From Ampullaceana balthica (Eukaryota > Mollusca > Gastropoda > Lymnaeidae): DNA of 64,000 bases. The stretch covers positions 213,501 through 277,500 of the forward strand of contig CALYLW010001012.1 in the NCBI GenBank assembly GCA_944989445.1, written 5' to 3'. The notes below the pieces were generated by a model. The model ran no database searches and had not been told where the DNA came from. It worked only from the letters and a program-made list of their open reading frames with translations. The translations under genes and the position numbers were made by a program. Of this stretch, positions 12,801 through 27,800 are shown in pieces. How positions within the stretch are numbered: position 1 is the stretch's first letter; each line of letters begins with the position of its first letter.

Positions 12801-15800
12801 TTCAAATTTCACTATTTTATTTAAAATAATCCTCAGCTAACTGGATTAGTTAATTGGGCTCAAACATTGGTTGACTTGCTTATTGAGAGATGTGATGCTT
12901 CCTATGGAGAAAGTGGGCCACCAGTCGATGTCCTCAGTGTGATGTGTCCCAATAACTGCTCTCAACATGGCATATGTCAGTCGGGTAAGTTTCTATTTAT
13001 TAGACAACCAGCTTCTACAAGGATTTTAAAAATATTTACTCACAATGAATTTCTTTTTTAAATCCCTTATATTAACTTCACCGGCGTCTCTCTCTCTCTC
13101 TCTGTCTTGGGCGGGCGGAAAAACAGAAGTAAAAAATGACCCACTTCCCATGATCCGATCAAACTGAAATTTGGAACACGGATCCGTCTGACCTAACAAT
13201 GCATCGTATCAAAATTTCAGATCGATCGAACGTACCGTAATTAAATTAATGCATTTTTAGTTTATCCTTATATGAGGTATGTAATTTAAATTCACGGTTT
13301 GTTATTGTTTTTTTGCCACGTGAAAGTTTGAGCTGACGCATTGAGGCGACCCAACGAAGCGACGGGGCGCTTTTGTTTACATTTTACGTGTCACTCTGAG
13401 CTCGGTCAAGCGAATCGGTGACCAGACTTTTCCCCTCTCCCCCTCCCACCCACCCCTCCCCCCCTAGGGTTATGAAGCAAACTTGAGTTAAGACAGATTC
13501 AGTCTGTAAATGTTTGAAAATAATCAATACTGTTAGTTATGTCTCATATATAAGGGATTTATAGTCAAAAACTTTGTTTTTACGGGTTTGTTTTATTACA
13601 GAGTGAACATTGCATTTCTAATATATGCATACAGTTTAAAATATAATTTCAATGTCAGTTGTGTGCTGTTAAAAAATGTGAAATAAAACTACGATATTTA
13701 TTTCAGGAGTATGTCTGTGTGAACCAAGTTTCATAGGAACTGATTGTTCCATGAATTCTTCTTCTGCTCCAAAAATTTCCAGGCTAGAAAAAAACTTGTG
13801 CAATTCACTTGTGGATAATTGTACTTCCTTCAACATATTTGGAAATGGCTTTAGTAATTCAAGTGGATTAACATGTTTGTATCAGAAAATTCAGGCAAGT
13901 CAAAGGGTGTTTTAATGTTTTACTAAGGAGAATATTAACAAATCCTCTGGGTCACATTAATTGTGAATTTATAGATCTGCAATATTTTATTCCTCCGGAA
14001 ATGTGTAAATTAGTCATGACAATTTCTTCACATTTAAAGCATATAAAATCTCATAGATAAAAGAAGTACATTCCTAATAACTTCTTGATGTATTTAGGTG
14101 AACTCCTCTGGGTACTCCCCTGTGGAAGAAACTGTTCAGGCACGTTCGACTTTGTTCATCACATCAAGCCAGGTGCACTGCACACTTCCCGCTCAAGGGA
14201 ACTATCTGATCAGTGTAAGGAACAGTGGTGGACCATCCAGCAATCAAACCATCTTTATTACATATAACCCTGCTTGTTTTGACTGCCAAGAATCTGGAGT
14301 CTGCTCACAAAAGGTAAACCTTTCATTGTTATTACATTTCAAAAGGTAACCAATTATTGCCATTTCATTTAATATTAATATTTTTTTGTTATATAAGTTT
14401 TACACTTTTCTAGGCAATGTTTTTAAGAAAAGTTTAAAGTCAATAGTTTGGTCAAAGAAATTTTCTTGGACTTGCATAAGGACTATTTTATACCACATTC
14501 CTCACCAACCTGTCATGGAAGTTTGAAGTTTGAAAATGTATATTTTGTAACATTGCTTTAAAGTCATTTAGAGAATTCTAGAGGATATTAAATTCAGCTA
14601 TCTAATGTATCCTACTTTTCTAAGACTATTCACATGTTTGTTTCACTATTGATTTATGCAAACAATTTTTCTGAGCAGCCAAAGACTTGTTACATCTCTG
14701 ATGTTTGCTATGATCATTTGGAGCTGAATGTAAAAAACCAGTCCCAGATTTGTAATGCAACAAATAACAATCAACAGTGGACCAGGAAATCAGGTTTGTT
14801 TAGCTATCTGAAAAAGGGGCTCTAAGATAATATATACAGTGCTTTTTTTCTAAAACAAAAGTTACCGAAATGCATATTTAACACAACCTGAAAAAGCAGT
14901 ATGACCAAACATTTCAGGTAGTAATATAAAAAAGTCTGTGGGAAATAAGTATCGGACGGAGGGCCATAACAAGTGCATTCTATTAGAAAAAAGCACTGAA
15001 TATAATCAATTCATTTAAATAATTTTACAGCAAAAATACCATGTATCGCTTCACATCTTCAACATCACTATTTATTTTCAGTTGCTTGTCCTGAATCAAA
15101 CGCAGAATGGAATACTACATCAAATATGTCTCTGGCTTTCAACAATCACATCACACTTTACAACATCACAGATGAGAACTCTTGTAAAACAAAATGTTCT
15201 GAGACTGTTGATCTCCCTTGCCGATCCTATGACTATTACTCTGCCAAAGAAGAATGTTATTTATCAAACACCTCTAGCAAGCTACTGCCAGATTACTTGA
15301 TTCCCATCAATGGAATTTCTCATGGTGAATTTTACTGCAGTAATGGTAAGTGGATTCACATGGTGGTCGAGTGGCAGCGCACTGGACTGTCGTGCCGATG
15401 GTCACGGGTTTGAATCCGTGTGAAGGCAAGGGTTTGTTCCGGGGGCCTAGGGCGTCCCTGAGTCACCCCGCTCCGAATGGGTACCTAACACTACATGTAG
15501 TTAGGCGGCTGGGAAATGAGTGGAACCCACAAAGCCATGGCCTGTGAAAGCTGCATCACTTGCCAACAGATCATCTGTCATGGTCTGTGGACACAACTAT
15601 CTTCTGCATAGAAAGAGCGTCTGTATAGATAAGATAGGTAACATAAGATAGGTAACACATGCATCTTACTCATTTATTAAATAATCATCAACAGCTCAAT
15701 AACCCTACATCATCAAAAATTACTCTATTTATCCAGGAGCTAGTGTGAAAGGTGCACCTAATTCACCTTTGTTGAATGTTTATCCAGGAGCTGGTGGGGA

Positions 15801-18800
15801 TAAAGCCACCTGTTAGACCCCTTGCTAAAATATTAGTAGAAGCCTGGCATAACCCTTTCATTTACCTCTGGCATTATTTGATCAAGTTAATTTAAAATAG
15901 CTTCTATGTATTTTAATTAACCACATTAGAAGGTCTTGATGCTAATCAATTTTATTTCCAAGTAAATTTGTTTCATTTATTTCTTATCCAGCCTTGAGTG
16001 CGGGCGTTCAAAGTTCATTAATCACTTTCTTTATGTTCTAGATTTTTCTTGTGAGTCTTGTGTTGTCAACCTCTGCCGGAAAAAGCTGGAGATAGCTCCT
16101 CTGGTGCTCACATGAATGTTTTGCATAACTTTCTTTAATGTGGTGTTGTACAATACCTAAAAAACATAGGCTTGGTTGAAACCAATTACCAGTTTTTGGC
16201 CCCAGTATTAATGCCAGATCAAGACCCTAATTTATTTCAACACAAGAACAGTACACTTTTAATTACAGTGAAAAATAAAAATACCCTTTCTAAAATAATT
16301 TACTTTGCTAAAATAGAATAAAAAATTTCATTGCTTTTAAGCTCATCTATGGTTATTTATTTTTTAATGGAGAACCAAAAATGAAACTTTGATAATGATG
16401 TGTGTTGTGTAGTTTTAAGACAACCATCAATGATAAAACAAGATCTTAAATATCTTATATAGTGTTTCTTCTTCACTCTTGTTTCATTTGTTAACTATTT
16501 TGATTGATGTAGAAGTATCTATTATCCACATGCGCCATGTCTAGAATTTTCTTTTTTATGTAATAATAACAAAAGGATTCTATGGGTGATTGTAACTAAA
16601 GTGAACATGGTTAACTCCAGCTAGTTGATAACCTATTGACTCATGGGCTAATCAAAATTAAAAAGAACATTTACAGATATGGTCAGTGTGACAGCTTTTA
16701 CCGCAGTAATATTTTCTTTTGAGAAGCGGCCACTTCACCTAGTGATATGAACATGTCTTTAAATATCTTTACATGATATGTTTAGTTTATTTAGTAGCAA
16801 CAAAAGATCTGCCAGATGTGCCAAATTTTTAGCTGAGAATTTGTCTTGTCTTGTCTGATCTATACAGGCGCTCCTTCTATACAGAAGATTATTGTGTCCA
16901 CAGCCTTAAGGCTCCTACTAAATTAGTAATCTTCTTGTAACTCTCCATAACACTGAGCCTTACATCAACTGATTCAAATTTTATTGAATGCTCAGGCAAT
17001 TATAATAAACTGAAAGAAGTTGATTGTTGTTTTTTTTAAATTAGCTGTAAATTGTACAAAGACTTTTTACTGTTCAAATTAAAAAATTGTCCCTTAAAAC
17101 CTAAAATATATAGGAATACCATTTTAAGAAATCACTAGAACATCATAGAACACTAAAGGAACTAATTATCTCCAGATTTTCCTCTTGCTTCACACTAGAA
17201 AATTCATTCCTTATTTACTCTTCTCTATCAAAGATCGTTGTTCTGGAAAAGAAATACTTTGGAGTTCTACACAAAATAAAGTAGTCACTGGATCAAGACT
17301 TAGTATTCATAACGACACTTGGAAAGTGAACACATGCAGATCTCTTTGTTTAGCTGATGCATCCTGTCAAGGAATCAACTTCTTAGGAAAAAGAGGTGTT
17401 TGTCTTCTAGTGAAGTTCGATGTTATAGTGGAACTCAAACCTGCCCCTGACTGGATTAGTGAACAATATCAGTGTCTCAATGGTAAGTTGATGGGATTTT
17501 AAACACATTTTAATGTTATATTCATTAATAATATTACAATATTTTAAGAATATTGAAACAACTAAAAGGCCATACATTTTAATTCATGTTTATCACACAT
17601 ACTCCTTAGATTCAAGAACTCTATTGATTTTCTGTCCAATCACCTTCACTTTTTACACTTACATATTTACCAAGAATCATCATCAAGAGAGAAATATGCA
17701 GTCACCCAAGTGTCAGTAGATACAGAATTCAAAGCCACAGGCAATGACATCATTGCATGCCGGTTCACTTTACCCTCTGGAAGGCAGCTAAGGGCTAATG
17801 TTATTTGGGCAAAAAATGGTGTTTGGTTTAATGAAAATGCTCTAGACACTTCAACAGTCTTACCAAGTAATGTCAGCCAAACTTTGTTTTATAATGACTC
17901 GGTAAGTTAATATAATTTTTTTAAAAATTATTTTTATATACAAATGTTTGTAACGATTCAGGTTTATTACATAACACTTCAGTTAAAAAAACTGATCTTT
18001 TCAAGTTCATTTATGTTTTCTTGCAGTTAAAGGCAATAAAGTATAGTCTATTAAATGCACAACCTAACACTGAACACTTGAATCTTTGTTTACACATGAT
18101 TAACATTCTACTTGTAATTTCTGTGGAAACATCATGTTCATGAATTTGTTTTCATCACAGATTCAATGTGCTGTCAGTCTCTGTGATTCAAGTGCCTGTG
18201 AGTACCATCAAGGACCATTGAAGATTTCTGAAATATATAAAGTCGAAATAAAGGTAATTTTGATGGATAAAACAGTTAAAACTCACTTTTAACATTAACT
18301 TTCAAAATACAACAGATTGTATTAGAGTTTCAATAGAATAAAAATTATTATTTTTCATTTCTTATTTCCTCTTCATGAATTTTTATGGTAATTCAGTTTA
18401 AAAAAGAACTTAATTTTTTGGATTTTTTTTTAATCTATCAGATTGAGAATCTTAAAGACATGACCATCAATGAAGGGGAAGTAAGTGAGAAGGTCACAAT
18501 CAGGGCCACAGCACCCCCCTATGTGCTGTGCAGACATCTAGGAAATGGTTCTGAGTCTTGCTACATTAATTTGGAGTTTATCATCAAAGAAACAAAACAA
18601 GATAGTTTATGTCCAAATGGTATGGAGGTTTTTTAAAACTTTTAAATCCCAACAGTTTTTTTAATTGGTAATTAACACTTAATAGTAAATTTTTTAATGT
18701 TATAATTGTATTTTATGAACGTGATTAAAATAACTTTTGCTCATAGATAGTAAACTAACACTTCTCTTAAATTTCTTATAATTGAAGTGTATTTTATGAA

Positions 18801-21800
18801 AGATATAAAATAAACATACATTATATTTAGTTTATAAAATCCTTTAACACTTCATATTTGATGTTATATGAAATTTTATCTTTCTTGACATTCTAATAAA
18901 TATTTGTTAAATTAAAAATAAAATTTATCACAATATTAATAATTAATGATGGCAGAGATGGTGAGAAAATAAATGAAATTTTCTGTAGTCCTTTTTCTAT
19001 AATATTAATAATAAGTTTAGTTCTATATTTAAAGCTCAACCTTCTTCCTCTGGTTTAGGTACAGTAATCCCTCAGGCTGCCATAAGTATTAAAAAAAATG
19101 GAGGTGAAGCAAGTTCATGTAGAGTGCAACTAACCAATACAGACTGGCAGTCAACTTACACTGTCAATGTGAAAGGAGTTACAGATCACATTTATGATGG
19201 CGATCATAGTCTTTCACTCAACTTAACACAGAATTTCACTTACAGAGAAGGATCAAGTTCTGTTACACACTATACTCTGGTTAAAGTAAGCCGTGTTTTT
19301 GAAATTTTCACTTATACAATTTTTTATATTCCAGAAATTAGGGCTGTCAATTTGTTGAAAAAAGCTGCCCGGGTACCCGTGAAAATTTCGAACGGGTACC
19401 CGGGTTACCCATTCTAAACGTCGCATAATTTTCCCCGTCATGATCGCTATACAGTGCAACCTAGCCACCCTCCATGCACCTCATTTCACACAGTAGTAGT
19501 AGCAAACGGCTTGCTTCCAGTAACACTATTACTAATGCACTACAATTAACTATAATGCACTAAAAACTTTTAATCAATTCCTGCTGTAAATGCTTTCGTC
19601 ATAATCATAAACTAAAACTACAGTAAACTGAACATGCAAACAAAATGACAACAGCAATGACGTAACGTTCAGCGTCATACTACTCATACCTTTAATGTTA
19701 ATATCCACTTGGCGTCGGTGGTCAATGCTAAGGGCGATGACGGATGCAATACTGCGGTAAATCTCAAGTGATCGTGCTTTGGTCAGTGTTACTGCTTTTG
19801 TTATTAATGTTAACACCAAAATATTTATTTTATTGGGTGGGTCGGCGGTTTGTTTATCAATATCAATTTTATGAATAGCGTTCAGATGGCGTTTTTATCG
19901 TGCTCGGTTGCAGACACAATTTCATTACAATGGTTGCATTTTGCCGTGTCACTGTCAACTCACTTGGCATGATTCCACACGATGTCTTACCCATCTTATT
20001 AACTTTAAAAACTGACAAATTTGGGTGTATATTTATATCAATTTTTGGGCTAGGCAAACACGTGTTAATGAACACAAGAGACACACGTGAATGCGAGGGG
20101 TGGGGATTATAGCAGTGCTTCTCAAATTTGTGGCCCGCGGGCGGAAGTTATCAAGAAAGGAGAGAGAAATATTATTTTAATCCTCCAATTGCTACCAATA
20201 ATACTAAGACAATAGAATTCGCCATTTTTTGACAATAAGCTAATAAATGAAAGAAATAAAAGGAAATACATTTCGCTACCATGTAAGTACCGGGAAAATA
20301 GTGTACCGGTTCCTGGTGTAATGGACAAAATTCAATTCCTGCCGGTCCGCCATACTAAAAAGCTTGAGAAGCACTGGGTTATAGGAGTGAAGAGAGATGG
20401 GGGGTTGGGGGGTAAAAACGAGATTAGATAGTATCAATCGTTGACCCACTGTCGGCTATTTCAAAGCAAAGTTAGTGTCAAAGCAAATGTGCTTTTATGA
20501 GAAAAAAGAAAAACACGGCCTCTTTCTTCTCTATGCAGTCCATCCTCACGGCGACGTCTGCCCATCCTACACTGTTAGTAACTATTTAATTTATTAAATT
20601 TAAATACTAATAACCTTGTACGCATTAATAACATCAGTTTTTCTAGGTCACCACGTGTTGCTGAAGTCAAGAAGTATAAGCGAATGCAAGGAGTGAAGGG
20701 AGGAGAGAGGGGTAGATAAGCAACATTAGCTAGACTACTAGTATCAATCGGCGTATTTCAAAGCAAAATTAGTGTCAAAGCAAGAGTTGTTTTTTTAACA
20801 AACACAGCGTCTTTCATCTCTAAGCAGTCTATCCTTATTTTTGGCAGATGACTTTTGTTTTCTTTATATGATTCTTTTAAAGAACCAAAACCTTTTTGTG
20901 TTTTGCGATTTCTGTTTAACGTTGAGAGAAAAAAGATGTATTAAAATACATTGCAATTTGTTGGGACCGTATTTTATTTCCCATTGACAGATACTTCCCG
21001 TTGACAGAGTCTGATATTTCTCCAAAGATGTACTTCACAGCTCATTTAAAAAAACACAAATTTTCATTTGATAAATTGTTTCGCGAGCCACAATGTAAAC
21101 ACAAAAAAGCCGCATGGGAGCCGAAGTTTGGCCTCCGTTAATAATGAATATATTATACATTGAAGGCACATTTTCACGGGTACCCGGGTGGAATTTTACT
21201 ACCTGGGTAATCACACGGCAACGGGTACCCGGGTACCCGGGTCCCCGGTACCCGTTGACAGGCCTACCAGAAATTGCTGGATGGTGTAAAACATTTTTAG
21301 ATTCATTAGAAAATGTGCATTTAATTTGTTTTGTCAAATTCATTATGGTGCTATTCTATAAAAGACACTCCTATGTTCGCACCACAAACTGGATTATAAT
21401 GTGTTACATATTACAGATACTCTTTCTAAACAGAAGATTATTGCATCCTACTTTTATTCATGGTTTATGTCTAGTCTTGCATTTTTTAATCTGTTCTGAG
21501 TTTCCAATTTATTTTGCCATATAAAATTCCAAAGAAAGCTTGCCTTTTTAGTTAAGTATATTAAATTATCAGATTAGCTAAATAAATATTTTTTATATTT
21601 TTTATAAAGGTGTTGTTTTTTAGAAATTATGTTTGCAGTCAAGTTTAGCAATGGGAATGCCTTCCCTTTAAATGAAGTTGCCAGTCACATTGAGGCGAAT
21701 TTCTTTTCTAATTGAGCAATATACGTTGTTTACACTCTGAAATTTCCTTCCCTTATTGATTTTGCATCTTAACAGCATTTGTAGTAATAATATTATCTCC

Positions 21801-24800
21801 AAAATGTTCTAGTTATAATTTATCTTCAAAATACATAAAAAAAATTGTAAGTCATTATTGTTTAAATCACAAAATAAATTACCCATTACATTTTAATATC
21901 ATTGCATTGTCCATATAAACCAATAATAATTTCAAACATTTGTGAAATTGTACTTTGAGAGATCTTTTGTATTGAGCTCATTAGTTTATCCAAATTACTA
22001 TTTTATTTTCCAAATTATTGAAATTTTCAGATTAATGTAGTGGACAAAGACACCCAAGCTTTGTGTTCTTCTGTAAATGATCCTCACATCACTACATTTG
22101 ATGGAAGGTAAAGATAAGATCAGATAAGATGAGATAAGATAAACTAAGATAAAGTAAGAGTTTTTGTTGCTGTAAGAATTACTGACTAGTAATAGTTGCA
22201 AGAATTCTGAGGGGTATGTATATAAAACAAGCACAAAATTTACTGAGTGCAATATATTTTTTACCTTAGGCAAACAATCTTGAGGTTAATGAAACCTTGT
22301 ATGGTATAAAATTGTTATTTAAAGACATCATATATGGCTTTTTTCATTTTATATTCAAAATGAAGTTTTGCAGCAATCAAATTTGAAACAATTTTGTTTA
22401 AATTAAGTTCATTATTATGTTGTTGTCAGAAATACTTTTAATGGCTGAAAAATGCATGTAAGTTAAAATACTTATGAAATTCTTTTTCAAAACTTCTATT
22501 ACAAAATTTAAGACTGATTTTTTAAGAAGCTGTCTGTAAAAAACCCTGCACTTGCTCTATTTTAGCTTTGTTATATTAAAAAAAATCTTTTTGCAGATTG
22601 TATCACAACTTTAGACAAGGGGAATTTGTACTTTATAGACACACAAGTCTCCCATATGAGGTGAGTTAAGCTATACATTCAAACAGTTGCTCACTAGCTT
22701 ATAAAATGGTTTGTTTTGTAATTGAAATCAATGTTTTTGTAAATACATTTTTGAATATGAAAATAAAATTGATAATATTTGATTAACTAATAATTAAAGT
22801 TAAGAACTACATCTGTTAAAAATATAATGTTGTTTTCTAGGTCAGAGCATTCTACCGAAGCTGTGCTGGTCGAGCATCATGCAACTGTGCCATTGCCGCA
22901 AGATGTGGTGATGATGTGATTATTATAGACAAGTGTGGACCTTCTCAAAACCTGGTCAATGATTTTTACCCAATGAGTGTCAAGCTGTTCAAGAAGGGGA
23001 TTCTGACACCTGGTTTCAGAATACTCAGTCAATATGAAGGAAGAGAATATCAGGTTTGAGGGCTTTAACTTTATTTTATATTTTCTTGATTAAAAAATAA
23101 GATACTTAAACTATCTATATAAAATGAAATTTCCTTTATTCTGTATTTAAAAATATATTTTGTTTTATAAGAGAACTTTAAGCATTGAATTATTTCAATT
23201 CTAAATTAACATTAATATGGCAAGTTTTATTTTTGAAACTTTATTATTGTTTTTAATACTATCTGCAATTATTTCTAGTTATTAAATTATATTTCAGATT
23301 ATATTCCCCACTGGAACCATTGTCTATGTAGACCGAAGTGCTATCAAGGGCTACAACTATTTGAATGTCTGGATAAAGCCATCACCTCAGGATGAAGGAA
23401 AAGCTCTCGGTATATTGTAAAAATTTAATTTCATATATGTAACTTAATATAATTTATAATATTTTAAAACATTTTTGATTTAACTAATACCACTCATTAA
23501 TTATGTTGTAGTACTTATTTTATTGTTTGCATTAAAACAATAATTGCTTTTTTATTGTATCGTTCTTGTGGGAGTATTTAGGAGATTAATTAGTTACAAA
23601 CAATAACTTTTCTTTTAACATTCAAAATTTTTATTTTCAATCTTTAATTGTTTAAAATTAGCAGATCAAATTATTATTGAATCAAATTTCCCACCCATCC
23701 CCTATGCCAACAGCAAAAGAAAATTTCATTGCATAATTGAATGCATTACCTCCATCGTTAATGAGATAATTGAACAGGATTTTTATTCCTATGACAAATT
23801 ACCACCAACTAACTTTTAACCTTTTTTTGTGTCAATTATTATTTTATAATTCATTCTCATATTGTTTTCCATCCAGGTCTTTGTGGGAAATATGATCAAA
23901 ACATTACAAATGATCTTTCTTATCCTGATGGAACTATTGACAAGACCGAAAGTGATCAACCTTTGAACTATGTTGACAGTTGGAGGTAAACAAAAATTAA
24001 ATTTCAAGCATTTAAATCAGATTTACTTTTTGTTTTTTATGGAAGGCTTTCTTCAATTTTAAATAATGGAAACGTCCACACATATTTTAATATAAACCCT
24101 TTGAAGCCTAGTATTCCACCTTAAATGCCTACAATGGGGTTAAGGGAAAGACCATTTTATCCGTCACATAAGAGGGTATCTTCTGTGCCTGTTTACCACC
24201 TGATGACTAATGCCAGACAGAACGTAAACTGGGTACATTTAGCAATGAAAAATGCGTGCGCACAGTTAACAAGGCAAGACCATGATAGCATGTCATAATG
24301 AGGTCAATCCTATTAGATCAAATGTCATGATATTCTGGTTGGTTGGTTACATACCATAAAAACATGGCCAGTGACATATGACTATAATGGGACACATTTG
24401 AACGTGTTTTAGAATTATTTACCTGAAAGCTTTCACAGAGCAGCTATGTTACGCATAACTTGAATGTTATATTAAATACTGTGCCTCCACAGGGGACTGC
24501 TTCAAACTTGTTAGAAATTTTTTAGTTTGAAAATTATTATGTAGTAGAGTCATTTTGCCTAGTTTCTGGAGCTTAGATAAACAAATCAAATTTATTATAC
24601 AATTAAATTTCTAGAAAGAACCTAATGATTATTCTTTATTTATAAATCTAAGACATATGCCAAATTGAAGGCTTCCATAAAAGTAAGACTTATCAGTATT
24701 GATGGATCTTGTAAAATGATAGTAGAAACACAACTCATTATCTCAATAGGTAACAATTTCCTATTGGAATGGGACACACCTGGGAACAAATCCAGCTAAG

Positions 24801-27800
24801 AAAGAATATAACACAAGGAATGAGATCCCACTCGTGGGAGATGCTAATCTTCTATCGAGCGCCTCCCCAGCCGGCGGATAGGGAAAAGCCCACCAGATAT
24901 GGAGGGTATTGGGGAAAGAAAATACCCGGGCGGATCAAAATCAGCCCTACTGCCTTGTAGGAAGTGGAGGGATCCACAAAGGCTAGGGACCCAACCGAAC
25001 AAAGGCAGCTACCCATTGAGCTGTGAGGGGCAACCCCCCAAGTGGTTGCTCGCGAGGCCAACAACCCTGTCGTGTAAAAAAAACATAGTTACTAAAGCAC
25101 CAAAAAGAGTAGCAAAAGACATTTCAGTCCTGGGAGAGGATGGATTCCTTGATAATGAAAATATGACACCTAATAGTGAAAGCCAAAACCTGGAAACTAT
25201 TAGGCCAAAAACCATCATCTCTACCAGGACTACCACCGTCATTGGAGCTTGGAATGTCCGCAAAATGTATGAGGCTGGTTAAGCTGCATAAATAGCCGCT
25301 GAGATGAGGAGCTATAAGCTCACCATTCTCGGAATAAGGTAAGCAAGATGGACTGGATGAGGACAGAAGAGATTAATCTCAGGAGAGGTGGTATTATTTT
25401 CGGGACACGAAAAAGACGATGCCCCACATACCCTGGGTGTTGCTATGATGCTATCAAGGGCAGCACAAGGAGCACTCATTGGATGGGAGGCCCATGGACA
25501 TAGGATTCTTTTAGCAACCTTTCGAACAAAGAAAAGTAGCATCAACCTAGAAGTTATCCAATGCTACGCGCTAACTAATGAAAGTAATGAAAGAGACAAA
25601 AAAGAATTCTACAATAGAGTAATGACCATAGTCCAGGGTCGCAAACGGAAGAACATCGTCATCCTCATGGGAGACTTTAATGCCAAGATCGGCAATAGCA
25701 ACACAGGAAGAGGTTATGGGACAGCAAGGGATAGACGAGATGAACGAAAATGGTGAGAGGGTTGCCAACCTATGTGCCACAGCAGACCTGGTCATTGGGT
25801 ATTTTCCAGCACAAGAGAATACATAAAGCTACATGGGTCTCACAGGACACGAGAACGATGAATCAAATAGATCATGTATGTATTAGTAAAAAATTCAGGC
25901 AATCTCTCCAAGACGTACGTGTAAAGAGGGGAGCTGATGTTGCCTCAGATCACCATCTTCTTGTGGCAAGGATGAAATTAAAGCTAAAGAGACATTATAC
26001 CGAGCAAACACCATACAGGACTCGGTATAATACCTCCCTCCTGAAGGACCAAGCCAAAAAGGAAGAATTCAAGATCTCACTATCCAATAAGTTCCAAGCC
26101 ATACACGAAATACTCGAAGACGAGACCACTGAAGGAAAGTGGCAAAGCATGAAAGAAACAGTCCAGTCAACATGCCAAGAAGTGCTAGGAAACAGGAAAC
26201 GGGCACACAAAGAATGGATGACAGCATGTACACTGAGCAAAATAGAAGAAAGGAAAAAGAAAGAAAACAGAAATAAATAACAGACGCACACGGGCGCAGA
26301 AAAACAAGTCCCAGAAGGAGTATGCAGATGCAAATAAGGAAGTTAAGAAAAGCATCAAGAGGGACAAGAAAGAATTTGTTGATAAACTTGCTAAAGAAGC
26401 AGAAGATGCAGCTGACCAATGGAACATGAGGGAACTGTTTGATACCATAAAGACGCTGTCTGGGAAATTTAGCAAGGTAGAGAGGCCAGTGAAGGATAAA
26501 ATGGGAAAAACCATACCAAGTGAAGAGCAACAGAGAGGGAGATGGAAGGAGCACTTTGAAGAACTCTTAAACAGGCCAGAACCAAGGAATCCACCAGATA
26601 TCCAACCAGCTGATAATGACCTGCTAATTGACTGCAATATTCCCACCAAAGAAGAGATTAGCAGGGCCATTAAGCAACTCAGAAATAGAAAGGCTGCAGG
26701 ACCTGATGGTATCCCAGCAGAGGCACTGAAGGCGGACTTGGAAACCAGTGTGGAAATGCTACACCTTCTCTTTATGAAGATATGGGAAGAGGAGCAAGTT
26801 CCTTTTGATAGGAAAGAGGGATACCTTATAAAGATCCCAAAGAAAGGGGACTTAAGCTCCTGTTCGAACTACAGAGGGATCAACCTGCTGTCCAGCCCAG
26901 GAAAGGTTTTCAACCATGTACTACTTGACAGGATAAAAAACGCTGTAGACCCTCTGTTGCGGGACCAACAAGCTGGCTTTCGCGCCAACAGATCCTGCAC
27001 TGACCAGATAAAACCATGTGCATCCTTCTGGAGCAGTCACTAGAGTGGAACTCGCCGCTCTATGTCAACTTTGTTGACTATGAAAAAGCCTTGGACAGTG
27101 TTGACAGGCAAACCCTGTGGAGATTGCTAAGGCATTACGGGGTGCCACAGAATATTACGGATATAATCAGAAACATGTACAAAAGGATAAACTGCCGAGT
27201 TCTCCATGGTCAGCAGGTGACAGATGCTTTCCAGGTGAAGACTGGTGGGAGACAAGGTTCCTTGCTGTCACCATTCCTGTTCCTGTTAGCCATTGACTGG
27301 GTGATGAAAACATCTACGCAGCAAAAAAGGAGTGGCATCCAATGGACCTTGTGGGATCAACTTGATGATCTTGACTTTGCTGATGATCTTGCCCTTCTTA
27401 CACATACCCAACAACAGATGCAGGAGAAAACAAACATTGTCGCAGCCACTTCTGCTAGCATGGGTCTCAACATACGCAAAGGGAAGAGTAAAGTCCTCAA
27501 GGTTAATGCCACCAGTACATCACCCATTATGTTTGAAGGAGAAGCCCTTGAGGAGGTGGACAGTTTTGTTTACCTTGGCAGCGTGGTAGATAAACAAGGT
27601 GGTACAGATGCTGACATCAAAATAAGGATCAGAAAAGCAAGAGCAGCCTTCCAGCAACTCAAGAATGTTTGAGTCTCCAACAACTTAGGCAGCAAGTTAA
27701 AAGTAAGGATTTTAATGCCATGGTGAAACCTGTGCAGCTATATGGAGCTGAGACATGGAGAACAACGGCCGTAAACCTGACCAGAATCCAGTCCTTCATC

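Noticed and set aside
13895..13908. Canonical GT donor at 13908 for the module 1 EGF/IPT exon
   Set aside because: Weak consensus and an exon 12 bp longer than the GC-donor choice; homologues end at the GC position. Kept only as an alternative.
21114..21524. 136-codon plus-strand frame
   Set aside because: It crosses the right end and target duplication of the hAT element at 21266 and is composed of its palindromic repeats; not a gene.
26069..26670. Two overlapping minus-strand frames of 161 codons
   Set aside because: They lie antisense to the LINE endonuclease/RT region, whose plus-strand frames carry recognisable motifs; these are shadows.
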